A stretch of 64,000 bases of DNA from Hymenobacter sediminicola (GCF_014250515.1 NZ_CP060202.1:2725001-2789000), one strand, 5' to 3'; shown: positions 42,553 to 52,594, counted from the stretch's first letter. The notes: generated by a model not told the origin, from the letters alone. Translations and numbers: made by a program.

Positions 42553-42583
42553 GGGTGCGAGTCGAGGGTTGTCACGTCTGGGT

Positions 42584-44602
42584 ATGACGATACGTTTATT
42601 TTTATTACTTGTGCTGGGGTGTTTGTTATCTGGAGTTTCAATAGCCCAGAATGCGCAGCCCGCCGTTATTGATAGTCTTAAGCGGCAGCTGGCAGCCGCA
42701 CCCGCCAATGATACGCTACGCGTGTATCTGCTGGATGAATTATGCTGGAACCTGAGCCGCTCGGATTTGCCCAAGGCCCGCAGCTACGCGGAAGAAGGAA
42801 TAGCCTTGGCGCAGCGCATTGGGTATACGCGTGGCGAAGCCCGCTGCCATCAGGACTTAGGCACCTGCCTTTCTTTCGTGGGCGCTGCCGATGAGGCATT
42901 GCAGCAGCATTTCATGGCGTTGCGCCTGTTTCGTAAACTGGGCATGAAAAAGGCCATGGGCTATGCCTATAATGGTATTGCCAACTGCCACAACCTGCGC
43001 CATGACTTCACTACCGCCGAAAGCTTTTACATCAAAGCACTGGTTTTGGCTGAACAGCGGCGCGACTCGGCCGATGAAGCACTCTTTTTGAGCAATCTGG
43101 CGGATCTTACCTGGCAGCACAATCAGCTGGGGCGAGCGAGCCGGTACATCCGCCGGGCGTTGTCCCTGTACACGGCGCTTAATAATCTGCCGGGGCAGGC
43201 CAATAGCCTTTACACGCTCGGCAATGTGCATCTGCAGCAGGAACACCCTGACTCCGCACGAGCCAGTCTGCGGGAGGCGTTGGTGCTGTACCAGATGTTG
43301 GGCGATGAGTATGGTATTTCGGGCACGTATTCCAACCTGTCGGCCGTGATGCTGAAGCTGCACCAGCCGCGCCAGGCACTCACCAACTCGCAGTTGGGCT
43401 TACGCTATGCCCGGCGCGTAGGCTCACCCGACCGGGTCCAGAACGCCTATCAGCAGCTTTCTGACGTGTATGCTCGCTTGGGGCAGTACCAATTGGCCTA
43501 CCAGATGCAGCAGCGCTTTCAGCACCTGCGCGACAGCCTCATGACCGAGGCCAACACCCGCGCAATGGAGTCTCTGCAAAACCGCTACGATACTCATGAG
43601 CGCGAAAGCCGAATCCGGCTGCTTACGCAACAACAACGTGTTATTGGGTTGCGCGCCGAACGAGACGAACAGCGGGTCCGGCTGCTGGGTGTAGTGGTGG
43701 GCGGGTTGCTGTTGCTAGTGGTGGTGGGCAGCGTACTGTACGGCCAACTGCTGCGAGGGCGCGAAGCGTTGGCCGCCCGTAACCAAGTTATTGCCGATAA
43801 AAACACGGCACTGGAGCAGGCAGCATATGAACTACAGGCCCTGGCCGAATCTAAGGCCCGGCTTTACGCCATTATTGCCCACGACCTGCGCGGCCCGATT
43901 ACGGCTTTTGCCGGGGTAGCACAGTTGATAAACTTTTACCAGCGCACCAACGACCAAGACAGCCTACACCATCTGCCAGCTATCGTGCACGATTCGGCCC
44001 AAAACCTGAACAGCCTGCTCGATAACCTCTTGAACTGGGCTGCCAGTCAGACAGGTGAGCTGCGCTGCCAGCCCGAGCGAATACCGGTGCGCGAATTGCT
44101 AGCCGAGTGCTACGAACTATTTCAGACCTCGGCACACGCCAACCAGGTACAGTTGCAATTTGAGGCCGACCCGAACTTGCTGCTCTATGCCGACCGTAAT
44201 ATGGTGCGCACCATCCTGCGCAATCTGGTCAGCAACGCCCTCAAGTTTACGCCTGCCAACGGCACCGTCCGCCTACATGCCGATATCGACAGTACCGACC
44301 CGACGCAAATTCATCTGGCGGTGACAGATACCGGCCCTGGACTTCAGGCCAGCCAAATGCAGCAGATTATGCATCCAGAATCTGCTCAGATGCGTGCTGC
44401 TGGCCTCAACCGCACCACACAGGGCACGGGATTGGGTTTGCAGCTTTGCCGAACTTTTTCAGAGTGCCACGGCGGCTCATTGGGCATGCGCAACAGCGCG
44501 GAAGGCGGCACCGAAGTATGGGTAACACTGCCCTCGGCTGGTATGCGAACCGCTATTGAGCAGAACTCCGCACGCGCCAACCAAGCCTATACGGCTGCAT
44601 AA
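42584..44602 (+). CDS. TPR-domain membrane sensor histidine kinase
   Basis: A 672-residue kinase. It has a signal peptide (LFLLLVLGCLLSGVSIA, then QNA), seven or so TPR repeats outside the membrane (about 35-340), and one transmembrane helix (about 370-390, LLGVVVGGLLLLVVVGSVLYG). A coiled coil follows, then HisKA with the His in YAIIAHDLRGPITAFAG. The ATPase core has NLVSNALKFTP, DTGPGL and GTGLGLQL. It has no receiver or DNA-binding domain, and no response regulator adjoins it. The ATG at 42584 is chosen over a TTG at 42569. The signal is unknown. The protein truncated at 1-1284 has the same first half. Confidence 0.9.
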   Translation: MTIRLFLLLVLGCLLSGVSIAQNAQPAVIDSLKRQLAAAPANDTLRVYLLDELCWNLSRSDLPKARSYAEEGIALAQRIGYTRGEARCHQDLGTCLSFVGAADEALQQHFMALRLFRKLGMKKAMGYAYNGIANCHNLRHDFTTAESFYIKALVLAEQRRDSADEALFLSNLADLTWQHNQLGRASRYIRRALSLYTALNNLPGQANSLYTLGNVHLQQEHPDSARASLREALVLYQMLGDEYGISGTYSNLSAVMLKLHQPRQALTNSQLGLRYARRVGSPDRVQNAYQQLSDVYARLGQYQLAYQMQQRFQHLRDSLMTEANTRAMESLQNRYDTHERESRIRLLTQQQRVIGLRAERDEQRVRLLGVVVGGLLLLVVVGSVLYGQLLRGREALAARNQVIADKNTALEQAAYELQALAESKARLYAIIAHDLRGPITAFAGVAQLINFYQRTNDQDSLHHLPAIVHDSAQNLNSLLDNLLNWAASQTGELRCQPERIPVRELLAECYELFQTSAHANQVQLQFEADPNLLLYADRNMVRTILRNLVSNALKFTPANGTVRLHADIDSTDPTQIHLAVTDTGPGLQASQMQQIMHPESAQMRAAGLNRTTQGTGLGLQLCRTFSECHGGSLGMRNSAEGGTEVWVTLPSAGMRTAIEQNSARANQAYTAA

Positions 44603-44609
44603 CCGCTAC

Positions 44610-45965
44610 TCAGGGCTTCTGCGGGGCCACCGATTCCGGAGCAATGCGAGTAGGAGTCTGCTGCCCGGCCACGATACCAGCCGCGCTCCTGCCAATTGCG
44701 GTTATTACGGCCGTCATGTTAGGCAGGTCCAAGCTTTCTACTTCGTCATCAACTGAGTGATAGAGCTTATCGGTTGGAATCTGGTCGGTGCTGATGCTAT
44801 GGGCGGGCACACCCAATCGGGCCAGGGTAGCATTATCGGAGCGGTAAAACAGGTTCTGCTCGGGATACGGGTCGGGCTCGAAGCGAAAAGGGGTACCGGT
44901 GAGGTTTGTCTGGAGCAGTTTCCCGAAATCAGACCGCTCAAAACCCGTAATAAATGCAGTATTGGGGCCAAATTTGGCCGGCTTGCCAATCATTTCGATA
45001 TTGAACATAGCCACTACCTTATCGGCAGTCAGCTGGCGGGAAAAGTACTGCGAGCCGAACCCACCAATTTCTTCGGCCGCAAATGCTACGAATACCAGCG
45101 TGCGTGCATTGTCGTTTTTTTTCTTGAAATACTCCGCCAGGGCCACTACTGCCGCCGTGCCACTAGCATCGTCATCGGCGCCATTGGCAATGGAGTCGCC
45201 GGCTACAGCGGGCAGCACCCCAATGTGGTCGTAGTGAGCAGAGAAAAGTACCTGTTCGTGAGCATGCGCCGGGTCTTTTCCTGGCAATACAGATACCACG
45301 TTACGTAATTCTACCGTCCGTAGTGTGGTGTTACCGGCCACCCGGAATTTCACTTTGCCATCTGCCGGGGCCGGCGCCAGAATAACCAGACTTGAGAAAG
45401 GGTTGCCCGCCTTATCGAGGCGCAAGCCACCATGGCTCAGATATTCCGCAACCCGCTTGAAGTCTTTCTCATGCACTGGGTCAAGTACGACTACCAGATT
45501 TTCACGAGGCCGCATAATATCCCGCATATGGGGCTGCAGCTTGTCCTGCGGCCCTACCACCACAGTGCGCGTAGCAGGCTCATCTTCATCGGTCCAGTTC
45601 AGATGCGGCTGCGAAGAATTCAGGATGACTTTCTCCTTCACCACCGGAATGCTGTTAAGCATCACAAACAGAGCAGCTACCCGCGACTCATAGGCCGGAA
45701 AAACCTGCTCGTAACTCGTTAGGCCAGGAAACATTCCCAACTCCATGCGCTGAAATTCAGAGGACAGATACTGAGCAGCTTTCAGGCCGCCTGACTTGCC
45801 GGAGGCCCGGCCTTTCAGCTCATCAGAAGCCAATGTTTTTACAACTCGCTCGACCGTAGCTGCCGACACACCCGGCGTATTAGGCACGGTGTTTGGCTTT
45901 TTCTGCGCCTGCAGGGAAAAGGAGAAAAGAGAGAAAGACAGAACGAAGAGGGGGAATTTTCGCAT
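44610..45965 (-). CDS. M28-family zinc metallopeptidase (exported aminopeptidase)
   Basis: A 451-residue peptidase of the M28 type with a signal peptide (LFVLSFSLFSFSLQA, then QKK). The zinc-binding residues are visible in order: His in SAHYDHIG, Asp in GADDDASGTAAVV, the catalytic Glu pair in FAAEEIGGFGS, Asp/Glu in MFNIEMIG, and a C-terminal His in LYHSVDDEVE. The N-terminal LASDELKGRASGKSGGLKAAQYL is a typical M28 cap. It should remove N-terminal residues from peptides in the periplasm or outside the cell. It converges on the kinase at 42584, with a gap of seven bases between stop codons. Confidence 0.9.
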   Translation of the reverse strand: MRKFPLFVLSFSLFSFSLQAQKKPNTVPNTPGVSAATVERVVKTLASDELKGRASGKSGGLKAAQYLSSEFQRMELGMFPGLTSYEQVFPAYESRVAALFVMLNSIPVVKEKVILNSSQPHLNWTDEDEPATRTVVVGPQDKLQPHMRDIMRPRENLVVVLDPVHEKDFKRVAEYLSHGGLRLDKAGNPFSSLVILAPAPADGKVKFRVAGNTTLRTVELRNVVSVLPGKDPAHAHEQVLFSAHYDHIGVLPAVAGDSIANGADDDASGTAAVVALAEYFKKKNDNARTLVFVAFAAEEIGGFGSQYFSRQLTADKVVAMFNIEMIGKPAKFGPNTAFITGFERSDFGKLLQTNLTGTPFRFEPDPYPEQNLFYRSDNATLARLGVPAHSISTDQIPTDKLYHSVDDEVESLDLPNMTAVITAIGRSAAGIVAGQQTPTRIAPESVAPQKP

Positions 45966-46058
45966 ACCGCAAAATAACCATTTTGTTCTGTCTTCTGTAC
46001 AATTCTCAACGCGTCTCCTGCACTTTTACTGTATGGTTTTGATCCTCAACTTTCTCCA

Positions 46059-46535
46059 ATGAATTCTCTTTTTCGTTCCTGTCTCGCTTTCAGTCTATTG
46101 ATTTCCGGCTGCCAGACTGCTGTCCCTCGCCTCGAGCCTGATACCAAAGCCTCAGGTGCAGCTACCACTCCCGATGCCGAGTTGCGCAATACCCGGTGGG
46201 TGCTACGTATGCTCAACGGCCAAGCAGTTGCACCGCCTACCAACGCCGAGCCGTACCTACTGCTCCGGGCAACTGAACTGAATGCCGAAGGAAACGGCAG
46301 CTGCAACCGGTTCCGGGGTCCATTTGAGCTGCCTGCGGCCGGCCAACTCCGCTTTGGGGCCCTGCTTTCCACCCGCATGGCCTGCGCCAGCCCTGACGGC
46401 AACTCAACAGAAAGCGGCTTTATGACGGCTCTTACTGCTACCCGGACGTACCGCGTCAGTGGCGACACGCTTAGGCTCTATGGCGAATCGGCTGCCGTGC
46501 CAGCAGCGGTACTCCATGCCGTATATCTGCGGTAA
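46059..46535 (+). CDS. META-domain (HslJ-like) lipoprotein
   Basis: A 158-residue lipoprotein with lipobox LLISGC, then QTA. A single META domain follows: NTRWVLRMLNGQAV, then GNGSCNRFRGPFEL and the C-terminal TRTYRVSGDTLRLYGES. HslJ in E. coli is a heat-inducible protein linked to novobiocin resistance. Homologues are small beta-sheet proteins of unclear role. A strong terminator follows, shared with the convergent pyc gene. Confidence 0.82.
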   Translation: MNSLFRSCLAFSLLISGCQTAVPRLEPDTKASGAATTPDAELRNTRWVLRMLNGQAVAPPTNAEPYLLLRATELNAEGNGSCNRFRGPFELPAAGQLRFGALLSTRMACASPDGNSTESGFMTALTATRTYRVSGDTLRLYGESAAVPAAVLHAVYLR

Positions 46536-46548
46536 ATTCCGCAACAGC

Positions 46549-46600
46549 AAAAGCCGGAAGGCGCATTCTACTCAAGGGTAGAATGCGCCTTCCGGCTTTT
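46549..46600. terminator. Bidirectional terminator with perfect 23-bp stem
   Basis: The 23 bases beginning AAAAGCCGGAAGG pair perfectly with their complement across a six-base loop, with A/T tracts on both ends. It lies between convergent stops at 46535 and 46611. Confidence 0.93.
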
Positions 46601-46610
46601 CCAATGGCTT

Positions 46611-49600
46611 TTAACCCAGCGTCAGCACAAGGTCGTCGGCATTTACCAAGGTGCCTTCGGACAGGTTCACGGCCTGCACCGTGGTATCGTCGGGAGCGGT
46701 GATGGTGGTTTCCATCTTCATGGCTTCGATGATAAATAACGGGGCATTCTTGGGCACCTGCTGGCCGTTTTCAACTAGCACTCGGGAAAGTAGCCCTTGC
46801 AGCGGGGCCCCAATCTGCTTGCCATTTGCCTTATCAGCCTTGGGATTCTGTACTTTCTTCACTTCCACTGCCGTATCCCGAATTTCGATGTTACGGGTCT
46901 GGCCGTTGAGGTTGAAGAAAATAGTGCGGCAGCCGTCCTCATTCACCGGCCCGATGCTTTGCAGACCCACAATGATATTTTTACCGCGTGCAATTTCAAT
47001 CAGGGTTTCGTCGCCGAGCTGCAGGCCATAGTAGAAGGCCTTGGTTGGAATAACGGATACGTCGCCGAACTCCTGCACGTGGGCCCAGTACTGCTCGAAT
47101 ACCTTGGGGTACAGCAACCATGACAGCACATCCGTGAATTTCCCGCGCTGCCCGAACTTCGCCTCAAAGTTCTGCCACTCCTGCTCGAAGTCGATAGGCG
47201 CCAAGTGCTCATTTGGCCGATCCGTGAAGGGCTGTTCATCTTTCAGAATGACCCGTTGCACATCCTGCGGCCAGCCGCCTTCGGGCTGGCCAATGTCGCC
47301 GCGAAACAGTTCCCGCACCGATTCCGGGAAGTTCAGGCTCTCCCCTTTCTGCAGCACATCAGCCGTAGTAAGGTTGTTTGAAACAAGATACAAGGCCATG
47401 TCGCCTACCACTTTGCTGCTGGGCGTCACCTTCACAATGTCGCCGAAAAGCTGATTGACATCGGCGAAGGTATGCTTGATGGTTTCGAACTTATCGAGCA
47501 GGCCTAGCGCCGCCGCCTGTGGCCGCAGATTGGAGTACTGCCCGCCCGGAATTTCGTGCTGAAACACCTCCGATGTACCCGCTTTCAACCCGGATTCGAA
47601 GGGGTAGTAGTATTCCCGCACCGTATCCCAGTAGTTCGAAAACTCATTCAACGACTCTTGGTTGAACTCCCGGTGGCGCTCCTGCCCGCGTAGCATCTCC
47701 ACAATGGAGTTGAAGTTGGGCTGCGACGTGAGACCCGAAAGGCTGCCCAGTGCCACATCAACCACATCTACTCCGGCTTCCACGGCTTTCAGATAAGTAG
47801 CTGCTTGTAGGGAAGACGTGTCGTGCGTGTGCAGGTGTATCGGCAGGCTGATGGTGTTGCGCAGGGCCGTAATCAGTTCCTGAGCCGCATAGGGTTTCAG
47901 CAGGCCCGCCATGTCCTTGATGCATAGGATATGGGCGCCGGCTTCCTCAATCTGCCGGGCAAGCCGCAGATAATAGTCGAGGCTGTATTTCCGGTTGCGC
48001 TTGGGGTCCAGAATGTCGCCGGTGTAGCAGATGCTGGCTTCGGCCAGCCGGTCGGTTTTGTTGCGCACAAAGCCGATGCAGGCTTCCATGCCTGGCATCC
48101 AGTTCAGCGAATCGAAGATGCGGAACACATCGATACCGGTTTCGGCTGCCTGCTGCACGAACCGCTCCGTAAGGTTATCAGGGTAGGCTTTGTAGCCTAC
48201 TCCATTCGCCCCACGGATCAGCATCTGGAGCAGAATATTGGGCACTGCTTTGCGCAGTTTTGCTAGCCGCTCCCAAGGGTCCTCGTGCAGAAAGCGCAGG
48301 GCTACATCGAAGGTAGCACCGCCCCAGCACTCCAGTGAGAAGGTTTGTGGATGCATGCGGGCGTAGCTTTCGGCTACTTTCAGCATATCAAACGTGCGCA
48401 TGCGGGTAGCCAGCAGACTCTGGTGGGCGTCGCGCAGGGTGGTATCGGTATAGTGAATCTGCTTTTCGGCGCGCAGCCATTTGGCAAAACCGTCCGGGCC
48501 AAGCTCCGTCAGCTTGTCTTTGGTACCGGCCTGCAGCGGACTAGACGCATCAACTTCCGGCAGCCGGGGCTTGCGTAGGTCGCGCTTGGGGTCTAGTTGC
48601 CCCTTCACATCGGGGTTGCCGTTTACAATGACGTTGCCGAGGAAGCCCAGCACTTTGGTGGCACGGTCTTGCCGGGCCTTGAACTTAAACAGCTCGGGAT
48701 GGTCCTTGATGAAATCCACATTGGCCTCCCCCGCCATGAAAATGGGGTGCGCAATGATGTTCTGCAGGAACTGAATGTTGGTGCTTACCCCACGCACCCG
48801 GAACTCATCCAGCGTGCGGGCCATTTTGGTGGCGGCCTCCTTGAGAGTAGGCGCCTGCGCTGATACTTTCACCAGCAGCGAGTCGAAGAAAGGCGACACT
48901 TTTACGCCTGTGTACACCGAACCCTGGTCGAGGCGGATACCGAAGCCACCGGCCGAGCGGTAGGCGGTGATGGTGCCATAGTCAGGCTTAAAGTCCTGCT
49001 CCGGGTCTTCAGTGGTGATGCGGCACTGTATGGCCACTCCAATTTTGGGCGGCTTCTGCCCTTCTCCCAACCCGATTTCCGAGTCGGAAAGGTGGCGGCC
49101 GTCGGCTATATGCAGCTGCGTTTTGATAAGGTCTACCCCCGTTATCATCTCCGTTACGGTGTGCTCCACCTGGATGCGTGGGTTCACCTCAATGAAATAG
49201 ATACGGTCCTGCTCCGGGTTTACCAGAAACTCCACGGTGCCCACGTTGTTGTACTGCACCGCCCGGCCCAGCCGCAAAGCATAGTCGTAGAGTAGCTCGC
49301 GCAGGTGGTCAGGCAGGTGCAGCGACGGCGCCACCTCTACTACTTTCTGGTAGCGCCGCTGCACCGAGCAGTCCCGCTCGTAGAGGTGCATCAGCCCGCC
49401 ATAGTTGTCGGCTACCAACTGCACTTCAATGTGCTTGGGTTGCTCTACAAACTTCTCCAGAAACACGGTATCGTCGCCGAAGGCTTTCAGGGCTTCGTTG
49501 CGAGCCTCAAAGAAGCCCCGCTCCAGTTGGTCATCGTCGCGGATAACGCGCATGCCACGCCCGCCACCGCCAGAAGCAGCTTTCAGCATCACGGGGTAGC

Positions 49601-50060
49601 CGATGCGTTGGGCTTCGTGTTTGGCAATGTCGATGTCGGTGAGGTCCTGCTCGCTACTCTCGATGATGGGCACCTGGCATTCTACTGCCACCCGCTTGGC
49701 AGCTACTTTGTCGCCGAGGGCTTCCATTACTTCCGGCCGGGGCCCCACGAAAATGAGACCTTCCTCACGGCAGCGCCGGGCCAGCGTGGCATTCTCACTA
49801 AGGAACCCATAACCGGGATGAATAGCATCGGCACCGTTGGCCTTGGCCGTCCGGATAAGCCCCTCAATGTCCAGATACGGTTTCAGCGGCTCATCGTCAC
49901 GCCCAATCTGGTAGGCCTCGTCGGCTTTGTAGCGGTGCAGCGAGTACCGGTCCTCGTACGTGTAAATGGCTACCGTCGTGATGCCTAGCTCAGTAGCGGC
50001 GCGCATCACACGAATAGCAATTTCGCCACGGTTGGCGACCAGCAGTTTGCGGATATTCAT
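46611..50060 (-). CDS. pyc: Pyruvate carboxylase
   Basis: A 1149-residue biotin enzyme that converts pyruvate, bicarbonate and ATP to oxaloacetate. Domains in order are biotin carboxylase (about 1-455, MNIRKLLVANRGEIAIRVMRAA and GGGGRGMRV), carboxyltransferase (about 535-1000, TTLRDAHQSLLATRMRTFDM) and the C-terminal biotinyl domain with the biotin Lys near 1115 in EAMKMETTI. The ATG at 50060 is preferred over an upstream in-frame start at 50117, since it gives the exact family N-terminus. It is a single polypeptide, not the split form found in some bacteria. Confidence 0.96.
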   Translation of the reverse strand: MNIRKLLVANRGEIAIRVMRAATELGITTVAIYTYEDRYSLHRYKADEAYQIGRDDEPLKPYLDIEGLIRTAKANGADAIHPGYGFLSENATLARRCREEGLIFVGPRPEVMEALGDKVAAKRVAVECQVPIIESSEQDLTDIDIAKHEAQRIGYPVMLKAASGGGGRGMRVIRDDDQLERGFFEARNEALKAFGDDTVFLEKFVEQPKHIEVQLVADNYGGLMHLYERDCSVQRRYQKVVEVAPSLHLPDHLRELLYDYALRLGRAVQYNNVGTVEFLVNPEQDRIYFIEVNPRIQVEHTVTEMITGVDLIKTQLHIADGRHLSDSEIGLGEGQKPPKIGVAIQCRITTEDPEQDFKPDYGTITAYRSAGGFGIRLDQGSVYTGVKVSPFFDSLLVKVSAQAPTLKEAATKMARTLDEFRVRGVSTNIQFLQNIIAHPIFMAGEANVDFIKDHPELFKFKARQDRATKVLGFLGNVIVNGNPDVKGQLDPKRDLRKPRLPEVDASSPLQAGTKDKLTELGPDGFAKWLRAEKQIHYTDTTLRDAHQSLLATRMRTFDMLKVAESYARMHPQTFSLECWGGATFDVALRFLHEDPWERLAKLRKAVPNILLQMLIRGANGVGYKAYPDNLTERFVQQAAETGIDVFRIFDSLNWMPGMEACIGFVRNKTDRLAEASICYTGDILDPKRNRKYSLDYYLRLARQIEEAGAHILCIKDMAGLLKPYAAQELITALRNTISLPIHLHTHDTSSLQAATYLKAVEAGVDVVDVALGSLSGLTSQPNFNSIVEMLRGQERHREFNQESLNEFSNYWDTVREYYYPFESGLKAGTSEVFQHEIPGGQYSNLRPQAAALGLLDKFETIKHTFADVNQLFGDIVKVTPSSKVVGDMALYLVSNNLTTADVLQKGESLNFPESVRELFRGDIGQPEGGWPQDVQRVILKDEQPFTDRPNEHLAPIDFEQEWQNFEAKFGQRGKFTDVLSWLLYPKVFEQYWAHVQEFGDVSVIPTKAFYYGLQLGDETLIEIARGKNIIVGLQSIGPVNEDGCRTIFFNLNGQTRNIEIRDTAVEVKKVQNPKADKANGKQIGAPLQGLLSRVLVENGQQVPKNAPLFIIEAMKMETTITAPDDTTVQAVNLSEGTLVNADDLVLTLG

Positions 50061-50115
50061 CAGGAAAAGCGGTGTAAGGGTGGCGAAGTAGTGCGGCTGG
50101 CAAGCTACAGAAACC

Positions 50116-50153
50116 AAAAAGAACTTTCAGCGAAAATTCGCTAAAAGTTCTTT
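50116..50153 (-). terminator. Terminator after the OmpA-family gene
   Basis: AAAGAACTTTTAGCGAA pairs with TTCGCTGAAAGTTCTTT on the minus strand, with one mismatch and a short loop, followed by a T run. It lies upstream of pyc and downstream of the gene ending at 50269. Confidence 0.8.
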
Positions 50154-50268
50154 CCTGAGGTTAGCAAGATGAATTCGCAAGTAGTTAACCTCTTGTAATC
50201 AGCTAAATACAAACCATCCAACAAGAAATTTCAGAGGCTGCACGTGTCACCTGTTCAGTTGCAATGCG

Positions 50269-51576
50269 CTATTTCTGCAGCACTTTCACGCTGAGCCGGC
50301 GGTTCATGGCGCGGCCAACTTCGGTCTGGTTAGAAGCTACCGGATAGTTGGAGCCGTAGCCACGGGCATCGAGGCGAGACGGGCTGACGCCCATGTCTAC
50401 AAGTGCTGTCCAGGCGGTGCGGGCGCGAGCTTCACTCAGCTGCCGGTTCATCTTGTATGTGCCTGTGCTATCCGTATAGCCTCCGATTTTCAACCGAATA
50501 TTTGGATAGGCCTTCATCAGAGCCGCAATATTCTGCAACTGCGGCATCGACTCTTTCGTCAGGGTAGCTTTTCCAACCTCGAAATAGACTCGGTCGAAGC
50601 TCATCCAGCCAGCAGACAGGTTTACAGTATCAACCTTTGCTTTGGGGTCGGACACGAATTTGTAGAGGAAGCTTTCGGTAGAACTGGTGCCTACGCTAGC
50701 TAGTTTGTGGCCGTTGGGCAATTGCAGGGTTGTAAGCGCACCCGTCTCGTAGATATAATTCCCAGACTTCGCGTCGTAATGACCACTGACGGCTGGTGGA
50801 GCAATTCGGGTAGCAGGGCGCCGGGTAGCCACGTAAGGACTTGGCCGGCCAGCCGCTGGCACAGTGGTGCCGGTAACAGAAGTGCCGGCAACAGAAGTGC
50901 CCACTTTGGCTAGCGGCCGTGTTGCGGCTGAGGTAGCCGCAATAGGAACTGTAGTTGCAGGAGCCAGCTTAGGATTAGCACCAGGAGCTAGCGCAACTGA
51001 CGCAACAGGGCTTGCAGACGCCGTTACCGGCATAGTGCGCGGCACCGATGAGGATGTAGTGCGAGCAGCCGGCGCCGGAGTAGACGGAATAATCTGACAC
51101 TGCTGTATGTATGTGAGGTGGTTGCGGGCGAGAACTGGCGCCGAAACGGCGGCAGTGCCCGTAGCAACGGTCAGCTTTTCCTCTTTGCTGTCTGCTGCCC
51201 CGCGAGACTTCCCTTTTTTGCCCGCTACCTTTTTCTCCTCCGGATGGAGCACAAAGTTTCCATTGGCCGTCTTGCCAGTCAGCAGGAATATGTCGTTGAT
51301 GGTTTCCGTCTGGTAGCTAGGCTGGCTCACCTGCACCGTATAGGGCCCCCCTACTGCCAACTCCTCCACCACGAAGTTACCGGCAGCATCAGTTGTAGCA
51401 TTGCGCTTCACTCCTGAAGGGATATGCACCACCGTTACGGAAGCCTTGGCCAGCAGCTGGTTATCAGTGGAGCGCACCACCCCAATTATGCCGGTAGTGC
51501 CCTGCACCTGCCCTGATCCTGCATGCAGAAGCAGCGAGCAGCAGAAAAGTAATACGGAAGTAATAAAGTACTTCAT
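50269..51576 (-). CDS. OmpA-family cell-envelope protein with carboxypeptidase-regulatory-like domain
   Basis: A 435-residue exported protein. It has a signal peptide (LLFCCSLLLHAGSG) and a CarboxypepD-regulatory beta-sandwich (about 27-112, GIIGVVRSTDNQLLAKASVTVVHIPSG). A long low-complexity linker rich in Ala, Ser, Thr, Val and Pro follows (about 140-275). The C-terminal OmpA peptidoglycan-binding domain (about 320-435) contains YFEVGKATL and the diamino-acid-binding Asp and Arg in GYTDSTGTYKMNRQLSEARA. It probably tethers the outer membrane to peptidoglycan. Within the linker, bases 50868-50905 carry 2.5 tandem copies of a 15-base unit (AGTGCCGGCAACAGA). Confidence 0.85.
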   Translation of the reverse strand: MKYFITSVLLFCCSLLLHAGSGQVQGTTGIIGVVRSTDNQLLAKASVTVVHIPSGVKRNATTDAAGNFVVEELAVGGPYTVQVSQPSYQTETINDIFLLTGKTANGNFVLHPEEKKVAGKKGKSRGAADSKEEKLTVATGTAAVSAPVLARNHLTYIQQCQIIPSTPAPAARTTSSSVPRTMPVTASASPVASVALAPGANPKLAPATTVPIAATSAATRPLAKVGTSVAGTSVTGTTVPAAGRPSPYVATRRPATRIAPPAVSGHYDAKSGNYIYETGALTTLQLPNGHKLASVGTSSTESFLYKFVSDPKAKVDTVNLSAGWMSFDRVYFEVGKATLTKESMPQLQNIAALMKAYPNIRLKIGGYTDSTGTYKMNRQLSEARARTAWTALVDMGVSPSRLDARGYGSNYPVASNQTEVGRAMNRRLSVKVLQK

Positions 51577-51832
51577 GGAGGGAAATTGAATAGCAAGTAC
51601 AAAATGGACGTATAAATGTAATATTTTTTCTAAAAACTATTCAAATATAATCTGTATCAAAACTATTTTTTTATGGATTATACGAACTTACTATTCTACC
51701 AGTCTCTCCTTACACTTCAATCATTCAGCGTTTTATCCAGCACCAGAAAGCACATAGGCTCCCGTGCAGGACGCGTAAAAACCTTATGCGTAAGGCTGAG
51801 TTGTGATGTGGACCTACTCCAACCCATATCCT

Positions 51833-52546
51833 ATGGATTTCGCAGACAAGAACATCCTCATCGTTGGTGCCTCCTCGGGCATTGGGCTGGCAACGGCGCA
51901 ACTACTTAAGCAACTCGGTGCCCATCTCTACACCGCTTCGCGCCAGTTGACGCCCGCACTGGAGGAAATCGGGTCTGATTTCATGGAACTGGATTCCACG
52001 CAGCCTTTGGGCACCGCGCTGGATGGGTTGCCGGAAGTGCTGCACGGCGTGGTGTATTGCCCGGGCAATATCCGGCTGCGGCCTTTCGAGCGGATTTCGG
52101 CTGATGACTTTCGGGCCGACTTTGAGCTGAACGTAATGGGCGCAGTACAGGTACTGCAGGCAACCATGAAGCGGCTGAAAAAGGCCAACGGTGCTTCCGC
52201 TGTGCTCTTCAGCACGGTAGCTGCCGAAACCGGCATGGCATTTCACACCAGCATTGCTACTGCCAAGGCAGCAGTGGAAGGCCTGACACGTGCCCTGGCG
52301 GCCGAATACGCGGCCAGCAACATTCGGGTGAATGCCGTGGCTCCTTCCCTCACCAATACTCCGCTGGCGGCCACCCTGCTCAGCACCCCCGAAAAGATAG
52401 ATGCTAGTGCCAAGCGGCATCCGCTGCAGCGTATCGGTGAGCCAAAGGACATAGCCTACATGGCCTCCTTCCTACTCTCCGACCATAGCTCCTTTATTAC
52501 GGGCCAAGTGCTGCCGGTAGATGGCGGCATGAGCCGATTGAAGTAG
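51833..52546 (+). CDS. SDR-fold protein without the catalytic tyrosine
   Basis: A 237-residue short-chain dehydrogenase fold. The cofactor loop is present (IVGASSGIGLATAQLL, near residue 9), as is the Ser region (FSTVAAETGMAF). The active-site Tyr of YxxxK is Ile in HTSIATAKAAVEG, with the Lys kept. The ending LLSDHSSFITGQVLPVDGGMSRLK is otherwise standard. The ATG at 51833 is preferred (MDFADKNILIVG) over an upstream ATG at 51803. Photolyase follows 48 bases later in the same direction. It may be a non-catalytic or altered-mechanism member. Confidence 0.85.
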   Translation: MDFADKNILIVGASSGIGLATAQLLKQLGAHLYTASRQLTPALEEIGSDFMELDSTQPLGTALDGLPEVLHGVVYCPGNIRLRPFERISADDFRADFELNVMGAVQVLQATMKRLKKANGASAVLFSTVAAETGMAFHTSIATAKAAVEGLTRALAAEYAASNIRVNAVAPSLTNTPLAATLLSTPEKIDASAKRHPLQRIGEPKDIAYMASFLLSDHSSFITGQVLPVDGGMSRLK

Positions 52547-52594
52547 CCGCTTCTTTACTAGTTACCCAAGCGTCCGGCAGTTCATCTAGACTTT

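Larger units (their letters stand above)
42173..42583. other. Intergenic region with terminator and A+T-rich promoter
   Basis: This 411-base region holds the terminator at 42357-42390. From about 42480 an A+T-rich stretch contains TTTGA and ATTTTTG words and a -7 box at 42545-42552 for the kinase at 42584. A 76-codon frame at 42182-42412 runs into the terminator and is not convincing. Confidence 0.6.
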
